DNA of 64,000 nt from contig CM070911.1 in NCBI GenBank assembly GCA_036417435.1, forward strand, positions 2,356,001 through 2,420,000, given 5' to 3'. Both the position numbers and the translations under genes were made by a program. Below are positions 33,481 through 44,039 of the stretch, piece by piece. The number at the start of each line of letters is the position of its first letter. Positions within the stretch are counted from its first letter, which is position 1. The notes beneath the pieces were generated by a model. The model was not told where the DNA came from. It ran no database searches and saw nothing but the letters and a program-made list of their open reading frames with translations. Origin of the DNA: Inia geoffrensis. Taxonomy: Eukaryota > Chordata > Mammalia > Artiodactyla > Iniidae.

Positions 33481-34899
33481 AGAGGGCTGTGAGCCTAAGG
33501 CATCTTGCCTTCCTCCTTTTGTGGTTGGGAGACAGCACGCCTGGTCAGAGTCTGATGGAAGCTGTGTGTAAAGGAGAGAGGAGGGTTAACTGAGTGCAAA
33601 GTTTAACTCTCCACAATTCTCACAGTTTGCTGGTGGATTTTCGAATATTGCTGCTTTTGGCAAACTTATTCCAGTGATTAGATGACAATGTTCATTTATG
33701 GATCTTGCTAATACAATGTCTTATTTATAAGATTAAAATAATCATGGTGTTTTTCTCCTGTGTGTGCATGTTCCTTCCAGTTTAGTACTGGGCGCTCTGT
33801 GGGTCTCACTGGGTACCTGAGGAGAGCAGCACACAAGTGCAGGCTGTGAAATAGTGGTGTGTCATGGAACGCAAGTTTGTGTGCCTGATGCACACCAAAA
33901 CGTTGGAGTCGGGAGCAGAGAAAGGTTCATCACAGGGCCACGCAAGGAGATGGGTGGCTTGTGCTCGACAAACCTGAACTCCTTGACGCGGTTCAGCAAA
34001 GCTTTTTTTAAAGGCCAGGTGAGGGAACGGTGTAATTGATTGTTGCAGACATCTTGGTGTTGGATCCTTTGTTCTTGCAGCTGTCCACATAGGTCAAGTC
34101 ACCACGTTCCTGTAAACCTCCAGCAAGACAAATGTTATTCTCTGTTCTGCAACTTTTTATCTCTAAATGAATGGACTCTTAAAGGTCAGAGCCCTGATAA
34201 TAGGCTCTCCTGTGTATTTAAGGCTACAGGCAACATACTTTTACAAAAGGTGCAGAGCCAGCATAACTAAGCACAGGTAATAGAGCACAAGTGTTAAAAG
34301 GAAAAGGAACAGGTCTAATATGGGATCAGATTTGTTCTTCCCTATTATAGTTAGTCCTGGGCCAACACCCATTCTCTGGTGATTAAGTGCTGCTGAATTC
34401 TAAACTCTAGAGAGTGTTTTCATTTAACAGATAATAATGCAAGGTATGTTTAACACCACCACTGGCCCTGCTGAGTGTGTTTCCATGAAAAAAAAAGTAA
34501 AACGTCAAACAAAACAAACAAAATACTCCTACGGCACTAAAACAGATGTTCCTTCCTCTGTCTTGGGTGAGGCTTAAGAGGCTATCAGAGCTTCATTCTC
34601 ATCAGGACAAGAGAGTTCCTTAAAATATAGTTCCATTTGATTTTTCTCAAGGGATGTATCTTCCATGGTAAGTAAGAGGCAGTCAGAGTGGGAACCAAGC
34701 TACAATCTCTATGTGCTGGTCTCGTTAAGGTATTTCTTTAATGCATGCTGATAATTAATTTCTTAGAGAACTTCATGCTTTGATTATCTTTCCCTTTAAG
34801 CTAATCAGGAAAATCATGTACTTTAGAAATGCTTCGGAGATTTAAAAAAAATATTCAGGCTATTTCCTTAATAGACTGGGTCATCATTTAATTGCACGC
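33481..34899. other. Non-coding DNA with an AT-rich, TAAT-rich right end
   Basis: No repeat recognised. The right part (34720-34900) contains several ATTA/TAAT and GATTATC words and might be a regulatory element. Confidence 0.35.
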
Positions 34900-35408
34900 T
34901 GTATCCATGGTGGCTGGTCTCCAAAGATGACTCCCAGCAACCCTGGCCTTGACACCCTGTTAGCAGTGCCCTTCCATGCTGAGTCAGAGATTCACATTAA
35001 CAAACATCATGTGTGTCACTGTGCCGGACCCAGGGCTAGGCCTTAAGAAGTCTGGGCGGCCCTGCTTTTGGGCTATTGGAAGCCTCGAGTCATCATCTGA
35101 GAAATGTAGCTACTCAACAGGACCACATGGAAAGCCCACATGGAGAGGGAGGCCCTGGGATTCCGTGGGGAGAGGAAGAGGCCCAGCTCTCCCGGTGTCC
35201 CAGCCGAGGCTCCAGTGGGGTGATGGGTCCATCTCAGAAGTGCCAGCCCAGCCGAGCCCCCAGGTGTCTGCAACCACAGCCGAGCTCACCGACACGACAG
35301 GGCCTCCTGGCTGTGCCCAGTCGACCCACAAACTGTGGACAGTAACAAGATGGTTATGGTTTGAGACCCCTGAGTTTTAAGGGGAGTTATTACACAGTAA
35401 TAGGTCAC
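34900..35408 (+). mobile_element. MLT1/MaLR-type LTR, plus orientation
   Basis: The start 'tgtatccatggtggctggtctccaaagatgactcc', the middle with 'ccggacccagggctaggcctt', and the end 'acaaactgtggacagtaacaagatgg...ttttaaggggagttattacacagtaataggtca' follow the MaLR LTR layout, including the post-poly-A terminus. The canonical AATAAA near 35347 is mutated to AACAAG. Overlapping frames of 134 and 89 codons are incidental. Confidence 0.55.
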
Positions 35409-36429
35409 TTTATAAATGTATATGCACGTGTGCATATATGTGCCAGGACCTATATTATTGGATGTTTTAGCATGTTGATCTTTTCAAAGGTGGCCACACT
35501 TGAAACCACAGAAGATACCACATGATCACATAATTTTATACTTTCTTGGACTTGTCTTCATCAGGAAGAGCTCATAGCAAAATAGTGACTGGACAGTTGA
35601 AAATTTTAATACCTCCCATTTTTCTCCTTTATAGATGATTTTAAAGAATCCCTTTGAGGTCTCCGATCTTTTCATTGAACAGGGAGTGGCTATGCTCCAC
35701 TGAGGCTTGGTGGGTGGACCTGGCCTTGGTCAGTGATGGAGTCTACGAAGGAGATGCCATCTGTCTGCCTCTCATGTCCTGGGTTTTAGCGCTGTTATTT
35801 ATTGAAGTGCATCACACTTAATATTTCTCAATGAAGGTTTAAAGAATATAATTTCTTCAGAGAAAGTATCTACATTTCCCCAGAATACTAACAGCACAGT
35901 TCTGTCTAAAAAGAGATCATTTGACACCTGTTCCGTTGCAGCTAAGGTCAGACGGATAGTCACGCACCCATTCACAATGAAGTTCTGACAAGGGCAGGCA
36001 TCTGTTTGTTACACTGGGCTTATTATATGATGCTTTACTTTTTCATTAGCAAATTACAGTGAATAGGTAATAATGCACATTGTCATATGCGTTATATTGG
36101 CATCCGTAACAAAGGAGGCTTGGGAATGTCATTCCAGACGTTGCCAGCTCCTCCAAAGGGAACCTGGTTCTTCAAATGAGAGGACTGACACACAAAAAGG
36201 TGAGATTTTCTGTTTCTTGCCACAGGTTGAGTAAAAACCATCTAGAGGCCAAGGACTGAGATGGCCAGAGTCTGTGTTTTATTCTTGTCTGTGTTCTGGG
36301 GGGGCCTGGGGCTGGGATTTCCATGGGTGTCAGTAGCCCCTTGGACCCCACAGCAGAGCTGCCCTGAGGGTTGACACCCCTGACACCCCGACGTGGACTC
36401 GTCTTGTGTTCCTGCATCCTGTACTCTCT
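35409..36429. other. Non-coding DNA, nothing recognised
   Basis: Single-copy-looking sequence. An AT-rich stretch at 36000-36110 carries ATTA-type words. No repeat or gene recognised. Confidence 0.4.
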
Positions 36430-36570
36430 GCTTTCTGAGGTGGGTTCAGTTTTTAGCTCCGATTTACCAACGACCAAGCTGAGACTCAGAGTGATTAAGT
36501 AACTTCTTCCGAGGCGCACAGCAGGTCACCGGTGCTGGAGCTTACTCTTAGCCACTGGGTTATTCCGCCC
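36430..36570 (-). mobile_element. MIR SINE fragment
   Basis: The string 'tttaccaacgaccaagctgagactcagagtgattaagtaacttcttccgaggcgcacagcaggtcaccgg' follows the reversed MIR core ('ttttacagatgaggaaactgaggcacagagaggttaagtaactt'). Confidence 0.65.
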
Positions 36571-37084
36571 CCAGGGTGGTACCGAAGCTCCGCAGCATGA
36601 GCTAAGGCAGCTGACCCAGAGCCCGGGTATCACACGAAGCAGGTGAGACTGTGAAACGCCCAAGCCCTAGTGGAAGAGCCCAGGACTGGATGCTCCTTCT
36701 AACAAAACGCTGAAGTGCCAGCGCTGCCCTTGTCGCTTCTGACCCAGACGTTCTCCAGGACGGCAGGAGGTATAGACTGGCCGGGCCTGGTCAGATACTG
36801 TCACAGGCTGTGCTCGGGGCGTCCCGGCTTCAGAAAGAACTCTGGAATTTGATTTCTAAAAGCAAAACCGTGGAAAAGAAAACATGGTTCTTCTTTACAC
36901 TGAAGTAGGAATATAGAAATCTGTACACGGGTTTTTACCTTTAGAAGATTTACTTCAGCATAAAATACCTGACAGCATCGCTTCACCTGTGCCTTAAGAA
37001 ACTCCAAGCCAAGGAATCAGTCAGACCACCCCAAAGAGCTGCTTACTTTTATGTGTGGTGAGGGTGGGAGGAGTTATTCCCTCC

Positions 37085-38040
37085 CCTCCGCACAGCCACA
37101 CACAACGTATACGCCCTACACACTCACACCACACACACCTATGCACTCACACACCCACACACGTGTATACACCCCCACACACACACCACACACCCTTACA
37201 CACTCACACACCACACATACCTACACACTCACACACCCACACACACCTATACACTCAAACACACACATATACACCCTACACACACACACCACACACACCT
37301 ACGCACACACACCCACACACGTGTATACAACCTACACACACACCACACACCCTTACACACTCACACACCATACATACCTACACACACACCCACACACACC
37401 TATACACTCAAACACACACGTATACACCCTACGCACACACACCACACACCCTTACACACACATACCACACATACCTACACACACACACCTATACACTCAC
37501 TCACACATGTATACACCCTACGCACTCACACACCACACACACCTACACACTCACACACCCACACACCTACACACACACCACACACTACACACACACGCAC
37601 GTATACACCCTACACACACACACCACACACCTACACACACACCACACACCTACACACACGTATACACTCTACACACTCACACCACACACCTATGCACTCA
37701 CACACCCGCACACATATATACACCCTATGCACTCACACACCACACACCCCTACACACACACACCACACACACCTACACACACATCCACACACACCTAAGC
37801 ACTCACACACCCACACACCTACACACACCACACACACCTATGCACTCACACACCACACACACCTACACACACCACACACACCTATGCACTCACACACCCA
37901 CACACCCACCACACACACCTATGCACACACACCACACACAACTACACACACGTATACACTCTACACACACCACACCCTTACACACACACCCACATATATA
38001 CACCCTACACACTCACACCTACTCACACACACACACACAA
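37085..38040 (+). repeat. CA-rich minisatellite with higher-order units
   Basis: About 950 bp is built from CACAC, CCTACACAC, CTCACACACC and CCTATGCACTC blocks, punctuated by a 'gtatacaccctac'-type word at about 37107, 37165, 37267, 37323, 37420, 37509, 37601, 37660, 37718, 37952 and 37996. Spacings cluster near 58 and near 90-100 bp, so this is a compound minisatellite and not a simple (CA)n. Alternating purine-pyrimidine sequence favours Z-DNA. Two plus-strand frames (381 and 247 codons) of His/Thr-rich repeats run through it because the array lacks stop codons. They are not genes. Confidence 0.95.
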
Positions 38041-39596
38041 CAGCCCTTAGTTGGGGACTCTTCAAGCTCACCTTCCAAGGAGAGGGCCACCCCTCTATCT
38101 TTTCCTTTCCTCCCTGAGTCCTCCAGTGCTACCAGGCAAAGGGGGAAAAACACCCACACAGCTCACCCTCCTCCAGGAAGTGAGCTGTCCTCTTAGAGGG
38201 GATTCTGAAGAGAAAGATTAAATTGGCCGGTTAAGCAAATGTCACAGTAACTGCCCCAGAAAGGGAAGCAGAATTGAGCCATTGCCAATGATCATGACAA
38301 AGGCTGGTCCATTTTGTTTGAGCCCATTTTCATGCTGCCGTTATTGCTGTGTCTTTTAAAGGAGCGAAGACTAAGTGTTGATTTACGGGGACAAACAGAA
38401 TAGACCAGGAGGGCTCAAAGAAACTGTTTTGCTCAACTGGACACATAATACCCATTTTAAGAAAAGATCTGAACCTCCATGTGCACATGACAGATGGCAG
38501 TAATTTCAAGAGCGCTGTTGCAGCCAGGCTATCAGGTAGCTACTGTGCATTTTTAAAGTTTTCTAAGTATGTACTCTGATGATGGATGGCACCTGACATG
38601 TAACTAATCTCCGTTATGAAAGCCCTTAAATGCACTACGTAAATTTGATGTTTATTTTTTAGCGTTCTGGAGCCAGCCGTGGTCTCGTCGTGACTCCTTT
38701 GCGCTGGGAGAATGGCCCTGCTCACATGGTGTCAGATCTGCGGGTGGGCGCTGTGGTGTGTTACGCGCTGGTTCATGACCTGCTTTTCAGAACAGCCACG
38801 CCATCCTCCATTGCCTTAAAATGCTGGCTCGATGCTTCTATAAACAAAGAACACACATATCCAAATATTGTCCCTGTCAAATCAAATTGTCCAATATGGA
38901 GATGTGTGCATTGCCACAGTATATCCCAGAGGGCTGGCCGATAAATAGGGAAAGGTTTTGCCAACTCTGGAAAGAAAATGAAATTTCCAATGTGGAAACA
39001 GCAACGGGAATAGTAATCAGGAAGCATTTTATTGTAAATGCATTTTCTTTTCTTGTTCAAGACACACACCAGCCTCTCAGCATAGCTCACCCAAAAGTGC
39101 CCTCAGTGTATGGAAAGCAGCTTACTGAAATGTCACCCACAGGGCACACTCCAGGTATTCTATTGTGATTTTCTGCCACCTCTCATCACAGATTCCAGCC
39201 TTCTCTCTTCATGACAATGTGATTGCAGTAATTCCTCATCCATGATACGTTATGGCTAATTTCATATTCCAGTATTATGCTCATCACACTACACCTTTGC
39301 CTAAAAACCTCAATGCAGATTTCGCACAAAAGATGACATTCACATTCCTTCACTTGGCCTTCAAAACTTTTCAGAACTGGAATTTGAAATTCTGAATTTG
39401 ATTGCAATTCAGAACCAAATTTGAATTTGATTTTTCAAGCTCATCTCCTATTTCCCAAGCAGTTTCACAGTTATACCCACCTGAGCACTGGAAGAGAACT
39501 TGTGTTTCCAGCATCTAGGCTGGTCTCAAAGCTGGATGTCCTGCCTCTTTTTCATCTTTTCTACATCCTCCAAGGGCTTGCCCAAACTCGTTTTTT
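38041..39596. other. Non-coding DNA, no repeat recognised
   Basis: The interval between the minisatellite and the next SINE. A 115-codon frame (38821-39168) and an overlapping 105-codon frame on the other strand match nothing I know. Confidence 0.4.
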
Positions 39597-39802
39597 TTCT
39601 TTTTTTTTTGTGATAACGCGGGCCTCTCACTGTTGTGGCCTCTCCCGTTGCAGAGCACAGGCTCCGGACGCGCAGGCTCAGCGGCCATGGCTCATGGGCC
39701 TAGCTGCTCCGCAGCATGTGGGATCTTCTCGGACCAGGGCACAAACCTGTGTCCCCTGCATTGGCAGGCAGACTCTCAACCACTGCGCCACCAGGGAAGC
39801 CC
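39597..39802 (-). mobile_element. CHR-type SINE, short form
   Basis: The reversed tail (T run broken by a single C near 39600), body and head end at about 39802. The flanks cccaaactcgttttt (from 39581) and cccaaattcgttttt (from 39803) are a TSD with one mismatch. Several CpG sites of the young copies are TG or CA here, so it is somewhat older than those at 6.9, 11.5 and 28.5 kb. Confidence 0.9.
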
Positions 39803-40014
39803 CCCAAATTCGTTTTTGACCAGTATTCATGTTTGAATACATGCAACGTCTATGATGTACCCAGCCATGCTGGATGTATGGAAGAAACATGTACAAGCAC
39901 ACACACACATATACACACCTCCATAGGGTTGAAAAGGAGGCAAACACAACCCTTGCAGTTCAAATATGAGATATGCTAATGGCCGGGTGCTCCCCCAGGG
40001 AGGAAGTGTGGCAG

Positions 40015-40300
40015 TCTGATTTCAAGGCTAAGGAAGATTTTAGAGAGGGTTCTGAGGGATGAATAAAAGTTTATGCGGAAGACCAGGGTGAGGAAGAAGG
40101 GTACACTAGGCAAGGGAAGAGCATATGCAGAAACACAGACAGCTGAAGGGGGTGGGGTGGAGTGACAAAGCGTTCCTTGGAAAGCCGGGCGGGGCAGGGC
40201 CTTGGTCAGGCTTAGTAGCTTGTCTCTGTACACAGCAGAAAATGATGCAAGGGTTTGAGGCAGAAAAATGACCAGTTGGAAAGTCAATTTATATGGCAGT
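40015..40300. mobile_element. Fragment of an ancient interspersed repeat
   Basis: The string 'aagggaagagcatatgcagaaacacagacag' and 'gcagggccttggtcaggcttag' follow the same ancient consensus ('gaacagcatgtgcaaaggc', 'cagggccttgtaggc') as the 32.2-33.5 kb element. Family unnamed and strand assignment uncertain. Confidence 0.4.
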
Positions 40301-40487
40301 GGGAGGGAGGAATTGGAAGGGGGTGGGGTTGGAAGCAGGGGGTGGATGACGTCTTCCCACTGACGTGGGTCTTCCCCCCAGCTTCCTACACTTGTGTTTT
40401 CCTTTCCTAAGTCCTAAGATCCTAGTGGTAGTACCATTCACTTGGCAATTAATACTGCTTTCTCTCTTTTTCTGTCTATATAGTTGT

Positions 40488-41350
40488 GAGATAATAAAGA
40501 ATAGATATTGGTCTCCGCCCCTGACTCCCGCACAAGGCTCCTGAAACCCTTGTAATTTCCTGGGTGATAGGAGTGTCTTTTGTTCTAATGAGCTGACTCT
40601 GGGTTGCTCCTGGATGGGGGCTGGTCACAGGAAAGACCTCCCCATAATTAGAAGCTTGGGATTTTCAGCCCCGCCCTCCATCTTCTTTTGAGAAGGGAGA
40701 GGGCCTGAAAATGGAGTTTATGATGGATCATGCCTATGTGACGAAGCTTCCAAAAGCTCCCAAAGTACAGGGATTGGGGAGCCTCTGGTCTAGTGACCAC
40801 GTGGACGTGCTAGGAGAACGGCCTGCCTAACAGCGCAGGGAAGCTCTGCCTCTTCCCCAGACCTCTTCCTAAGCATCTCTTCCATCTGGATGTTCATCTC
40901 TATCCTTTAATAAACTTGTAAACATAAGCAAGTGTTTCCCTGTGACCCGTGAGTCACTCTAGCAAATTAATGAAACCCATGGAGGGGGTCTGGGAACCTC
41001 TGATCTATAGCCAGTTGGTCAGAAGTACAGGTAACAACCTGGACTTCCACTTGGCATCCTGATTTGGAGGGGGTTGTTGGAACCTCCCAGCTTGTAGCTG
41101 ATCAGCTAGGGGCACAGGTGATAACCTGGGCTTGAGACTGGCACCTGAGGTGGTGAGGGGCAGTCCTGTAGGGATGAACCCCTAACCTGTGGAATCTGGG
41201 ATCTGATAGGATCTCCAGGTAGATAGTATCAGAATTGAATTAAATGGCTGGACACCCAGTTGGTGTCCCAGACAATCGAACACTTGGTAACCAGAGGTGT
41301 GTGTGTTCTGTGTGAGTGTGGTAGTAGTGTGACACACAGGGAAGAAACAC
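40488..41350 (+). mobile_element. Solo endogenous-retrovirus LTR, near complete
   Basis: The order 'tgagataataaagaatag...', 'ggtctccgcccctgactcccg', 'gtgtcttttgttctaatgagctgactctgggt', 'aatcatgcctatgtgacgaagc'-like, 'aataaa' at 40909-40914, 'gtgagtcactctagcaaattaatgaaaccc', 'gatagtatcagaattgaattaaatggctggacacccagttggtgtcc' matches a mammalian ERV LTR whole. About 440 bp follow the poly-A signal, so R/U5 is unusually long. I do not recall the family name with certainty. No internal gag/pol region adjoins it, so it is solo. Confidence 0.75.
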
Positions 41351-41464
41351 ACACAGTAGGGAAGACTGGGTTTTTCCCTATGTAGGAAGGAAAAAGTTGA
41401 GTTTTTCCTTTTTAAAGCCTTTTTTTTTTTTGCTTGCCCAGTTAGCTCACAGTTATTAGTGGCA

Positions 41465-41545
41465 ACAAAGACAGCACTGAGTATAAATTCCATGAGGTCA
41501 GAGCTCTGCTTACCTTTTCTTTGTATGGCATCTTACACAGTTCTA
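41465..41545 (+). mobile_element. L2 3'-end fragment
   Basis: The string 'gagtataaattccatgaggtcagagctctgctt...catcttacacagttctatgg' follows the L2 'aatataaactccatgagggcaggga' block. Confidence 0.5.
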
Positions 41546-41747
41546 TGGAAACAGCTGATTCTAAAAATTATCTGTGGTTGAAACTAAAGTCAGGCTACTT
41601 TGGAAAACTCCCCGCCAGGATAAAATAATATGGGATTGTATTCAATACTAAGGATTCTTTAAACACGTATGCTATTTGGAAATTTACCAGTTCATCATAA
41701 GGCATCAGTCACATCTAAAAAGAATGTAAAATAAAAATGTAGATGTA

Positions 41748-42090
41748 GGACTTCCCTGCTGGCACAGTGGTCAAGAATCCACCTGCCCACGCAGGGGACG
41801 CGGGTTTGAGCCCTTGTCTGGGAAGATCCCACAAGCTGCAGAGCAACTAAGTCCGTGTGCCACAACTACTGAGCCTGTGCTCTAGGGCCCACGAGCCACA
41901 GCTACTAAGCCCACACGCCATAACTACTGAAGCCCATGCGCCTAGAGCCTGTGCTCGCAACAAGAGAAGCCACCGCAAGGAGAAGCCCGCGCACCGCAAC
42001 GAAGAGTAGCCCCTGCTCGCCTCAACTGCAGAAAGCCCGTGCGCAGCAATGAAGGCACAACACAGACAAAAATAAAATATAGATAAACAA
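41748..42090 (+). mobile_element. CHR-type SINE, long form
   Basis: The head (ggacttccctgctggcacagtgg), a B box changed to ggtttgagccc, the long extended 3' region shared with the 6.2-kb copy, and an A-rich tail at about 42060-42100. It is more diverged than the 6.2-kb copy. A TSD could not be fixed because both flanks are A-rich (possible aaaatgta). Confidence 0.9.
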
Positions 42091-42104
42091 ATTTTAAAAA
42101 ATGT

Positions 42105-43309
42105 AAACATAAAAAATAGAAATTGTTAAGATTCTTATGACAGGTGGTGATGCAGGGAGATATGTCATTATATCCTTCCATTTTGACATTTTAAATGATT
42201 TGAAGGTCTCTAAATCTCTTAAATTTTATATATCAGTATGAATTAAACAAAAACAGCAGTGGAAATCCCAGTGCTATGACTTTCTGAATTGTTTCGTAAG
42301 CTAAGAAACTCGAGCTGAGCTTTTCCTGGTGCCGACGCCATTGCTGCCTTTCTCTTGCTTACATCTTACAATTCTTAGGAGGAGAATGTGTTATGAACTC
42401 AAAGCACTAAGGTAGTTTGCAAAGAAACAATAGAATAGGATTTGGTCCTGCATGCTGGGTGGCAGAGAAACATGGAAACGACATCATTTGGAAGAGGATG
42501 TGTTGAAGTTGGAGCTCTAAGACCCAAGTGTGGCTGCTTTTACAGTGTTGAGTCAAGGCTGATGGACGTTTTCTGACCTCAATTCTATTGATTCCCGTGT
42601 GTCATGTGTGTGGGTTTTGCTGGTGTTGTCTTAAAAGATGGTTCCACTGGTCACTCACACTTCTTTGGTCCTGGGTCCCTCTTAGATGCTCCCACTCAGA
42701 ATTTTTCCAGTTGACTGAGGTGTCAAAGCCTTAATTTTAGGTGAGCATTTTCTTGCTATCTCCAGAGGCTGTGCTTTACTTTGTTCCCAAGTATGTTCGT
42801 TTTTTTAAAGAATTTCCCTGAGGAGTGTCACATGCTCTGATGTATTTTTTGTTCACAGTGAGGTCAAGAAGCCAGGAAGCTGTAGCCTGTTCCCAGGTAG
42901 GCATTTGTTGGAAATTGCATTTCCATGTGTCTTTATCACATTCCCATATGTCTGGGCATGTATGGCTTAATGATACTATGCTGTTTCCTCCAGACCGGGC
43001 TGTAGAGTTCTTTATTTAGCTGATGAGACACTGTATTTAACTTCTTTCCCTTAAAATTGTTTGTGAAGCCTCTGTTCTCTATGTATTCTGGCATGTTTCC
43101 TCTTTTCTCCTGCCAGCTGAGATACACAGTCCTCTGCTCATTTTTTATCTTTCAGACAGAGGAAGATAACAATGTGATATAGCCTGATGCTCATGAGGAA
43201 ATGTATCCTGTAACAAGAATGAAGTTTAGCAACAAAACGGAAAACGCAAAGAAACATATCTGATCTTTGGATTTTGAAGAGAGAAATAATAAAAGAACCC
43301 TCCCAACAC
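42105..43309. other. Non-coding DNA, no repeat recognised
   Basis: Mixed sequence between a SINE and a MIR. Only short open frames. Confidence 0.4.
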
Positions 43310-43495
43310 CACTCTGACTGCACAACCTTGAGTGTACCTGTCCTGAGCCTCAGTTTTCTCATCTGTGAAGTGGTAATAATAATACCTACTCTATAGGGTT
43401 GCCATGAGAATTAAATAAGAATTAAATAAGGTAATTCAAAATGCTTTCACATTTCTGGGCATACAGTGAGGGCTCAAGAGAGAGTTGATGTTAGA
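43310..43495 (+). mobile_element. MIR SINE, 3' two-thirds
   Basis: The string 'ctgagcctcagttttctcatctgtgaagtggtaataataatacctactctatagggttgccatgagaattaaataag' is classic MIR in order. The sequence 'agaattaaata' occurs twice in tandem at about 43409-43430. Confidence 0.85.
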
Positions 43496-44039
43496 TTGAG
43501 TTGTTTTCAAGGGGGGAAAAATAGGAAGGCCAAAATTCACCTTTCCTTCAATGCTTTTGCATAATTACAAGGTGAAAGTTTTCAAACATATGCTTAGGTA
43601 CAATTTCCACTAATATCTAAGAGGCCCACATGTCAGTACAAGAGTGATGTGGAAAGTGTGGTGTGACGTCCACACTATCAGAATCATTTGGAATGCTTGG
43701 GGGAAAGATGCATTCCTCGGTTCTACCCCAGGTCTACTAAATCAGAGTTGCTGATTAACTGACGGTAAAGTAACGTAAACACTAATGTTTGAAAGCCAGT
43801 GCGAGTCAAGGATTGATTAAAAAAAAAACTCATATAAAAAATAAACAGTTCCATCTCATTAAATAGTGTTCAGTGGAGAATTTTTAGGGAGGCACTGAAT
43901 CTCTTGCTAGTATCCCTCAGATGACATGAAGACCCCCAAGGAGGGTGACAGGGAGATCCCCACAAAAGAATGCTACAGCCCGTCAAATGACATCAAGACC
44001 CTCAGGAGGGGAACACAATGCTGTTTTGCCATACGCATA

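Noticed and set aside
37085..38040. CRISPR-like array
   Set aside because: Regular spacing of a short word could suggest an array, but there are no unique spacers, the whole tract is low complexity, and the genome is mammalian.
37051..38196. 381- and 247-codon His/Thr-rich frames
   Set aside because: They are translations of the CA-rich minisatellite, which lacks stop codons by composition.
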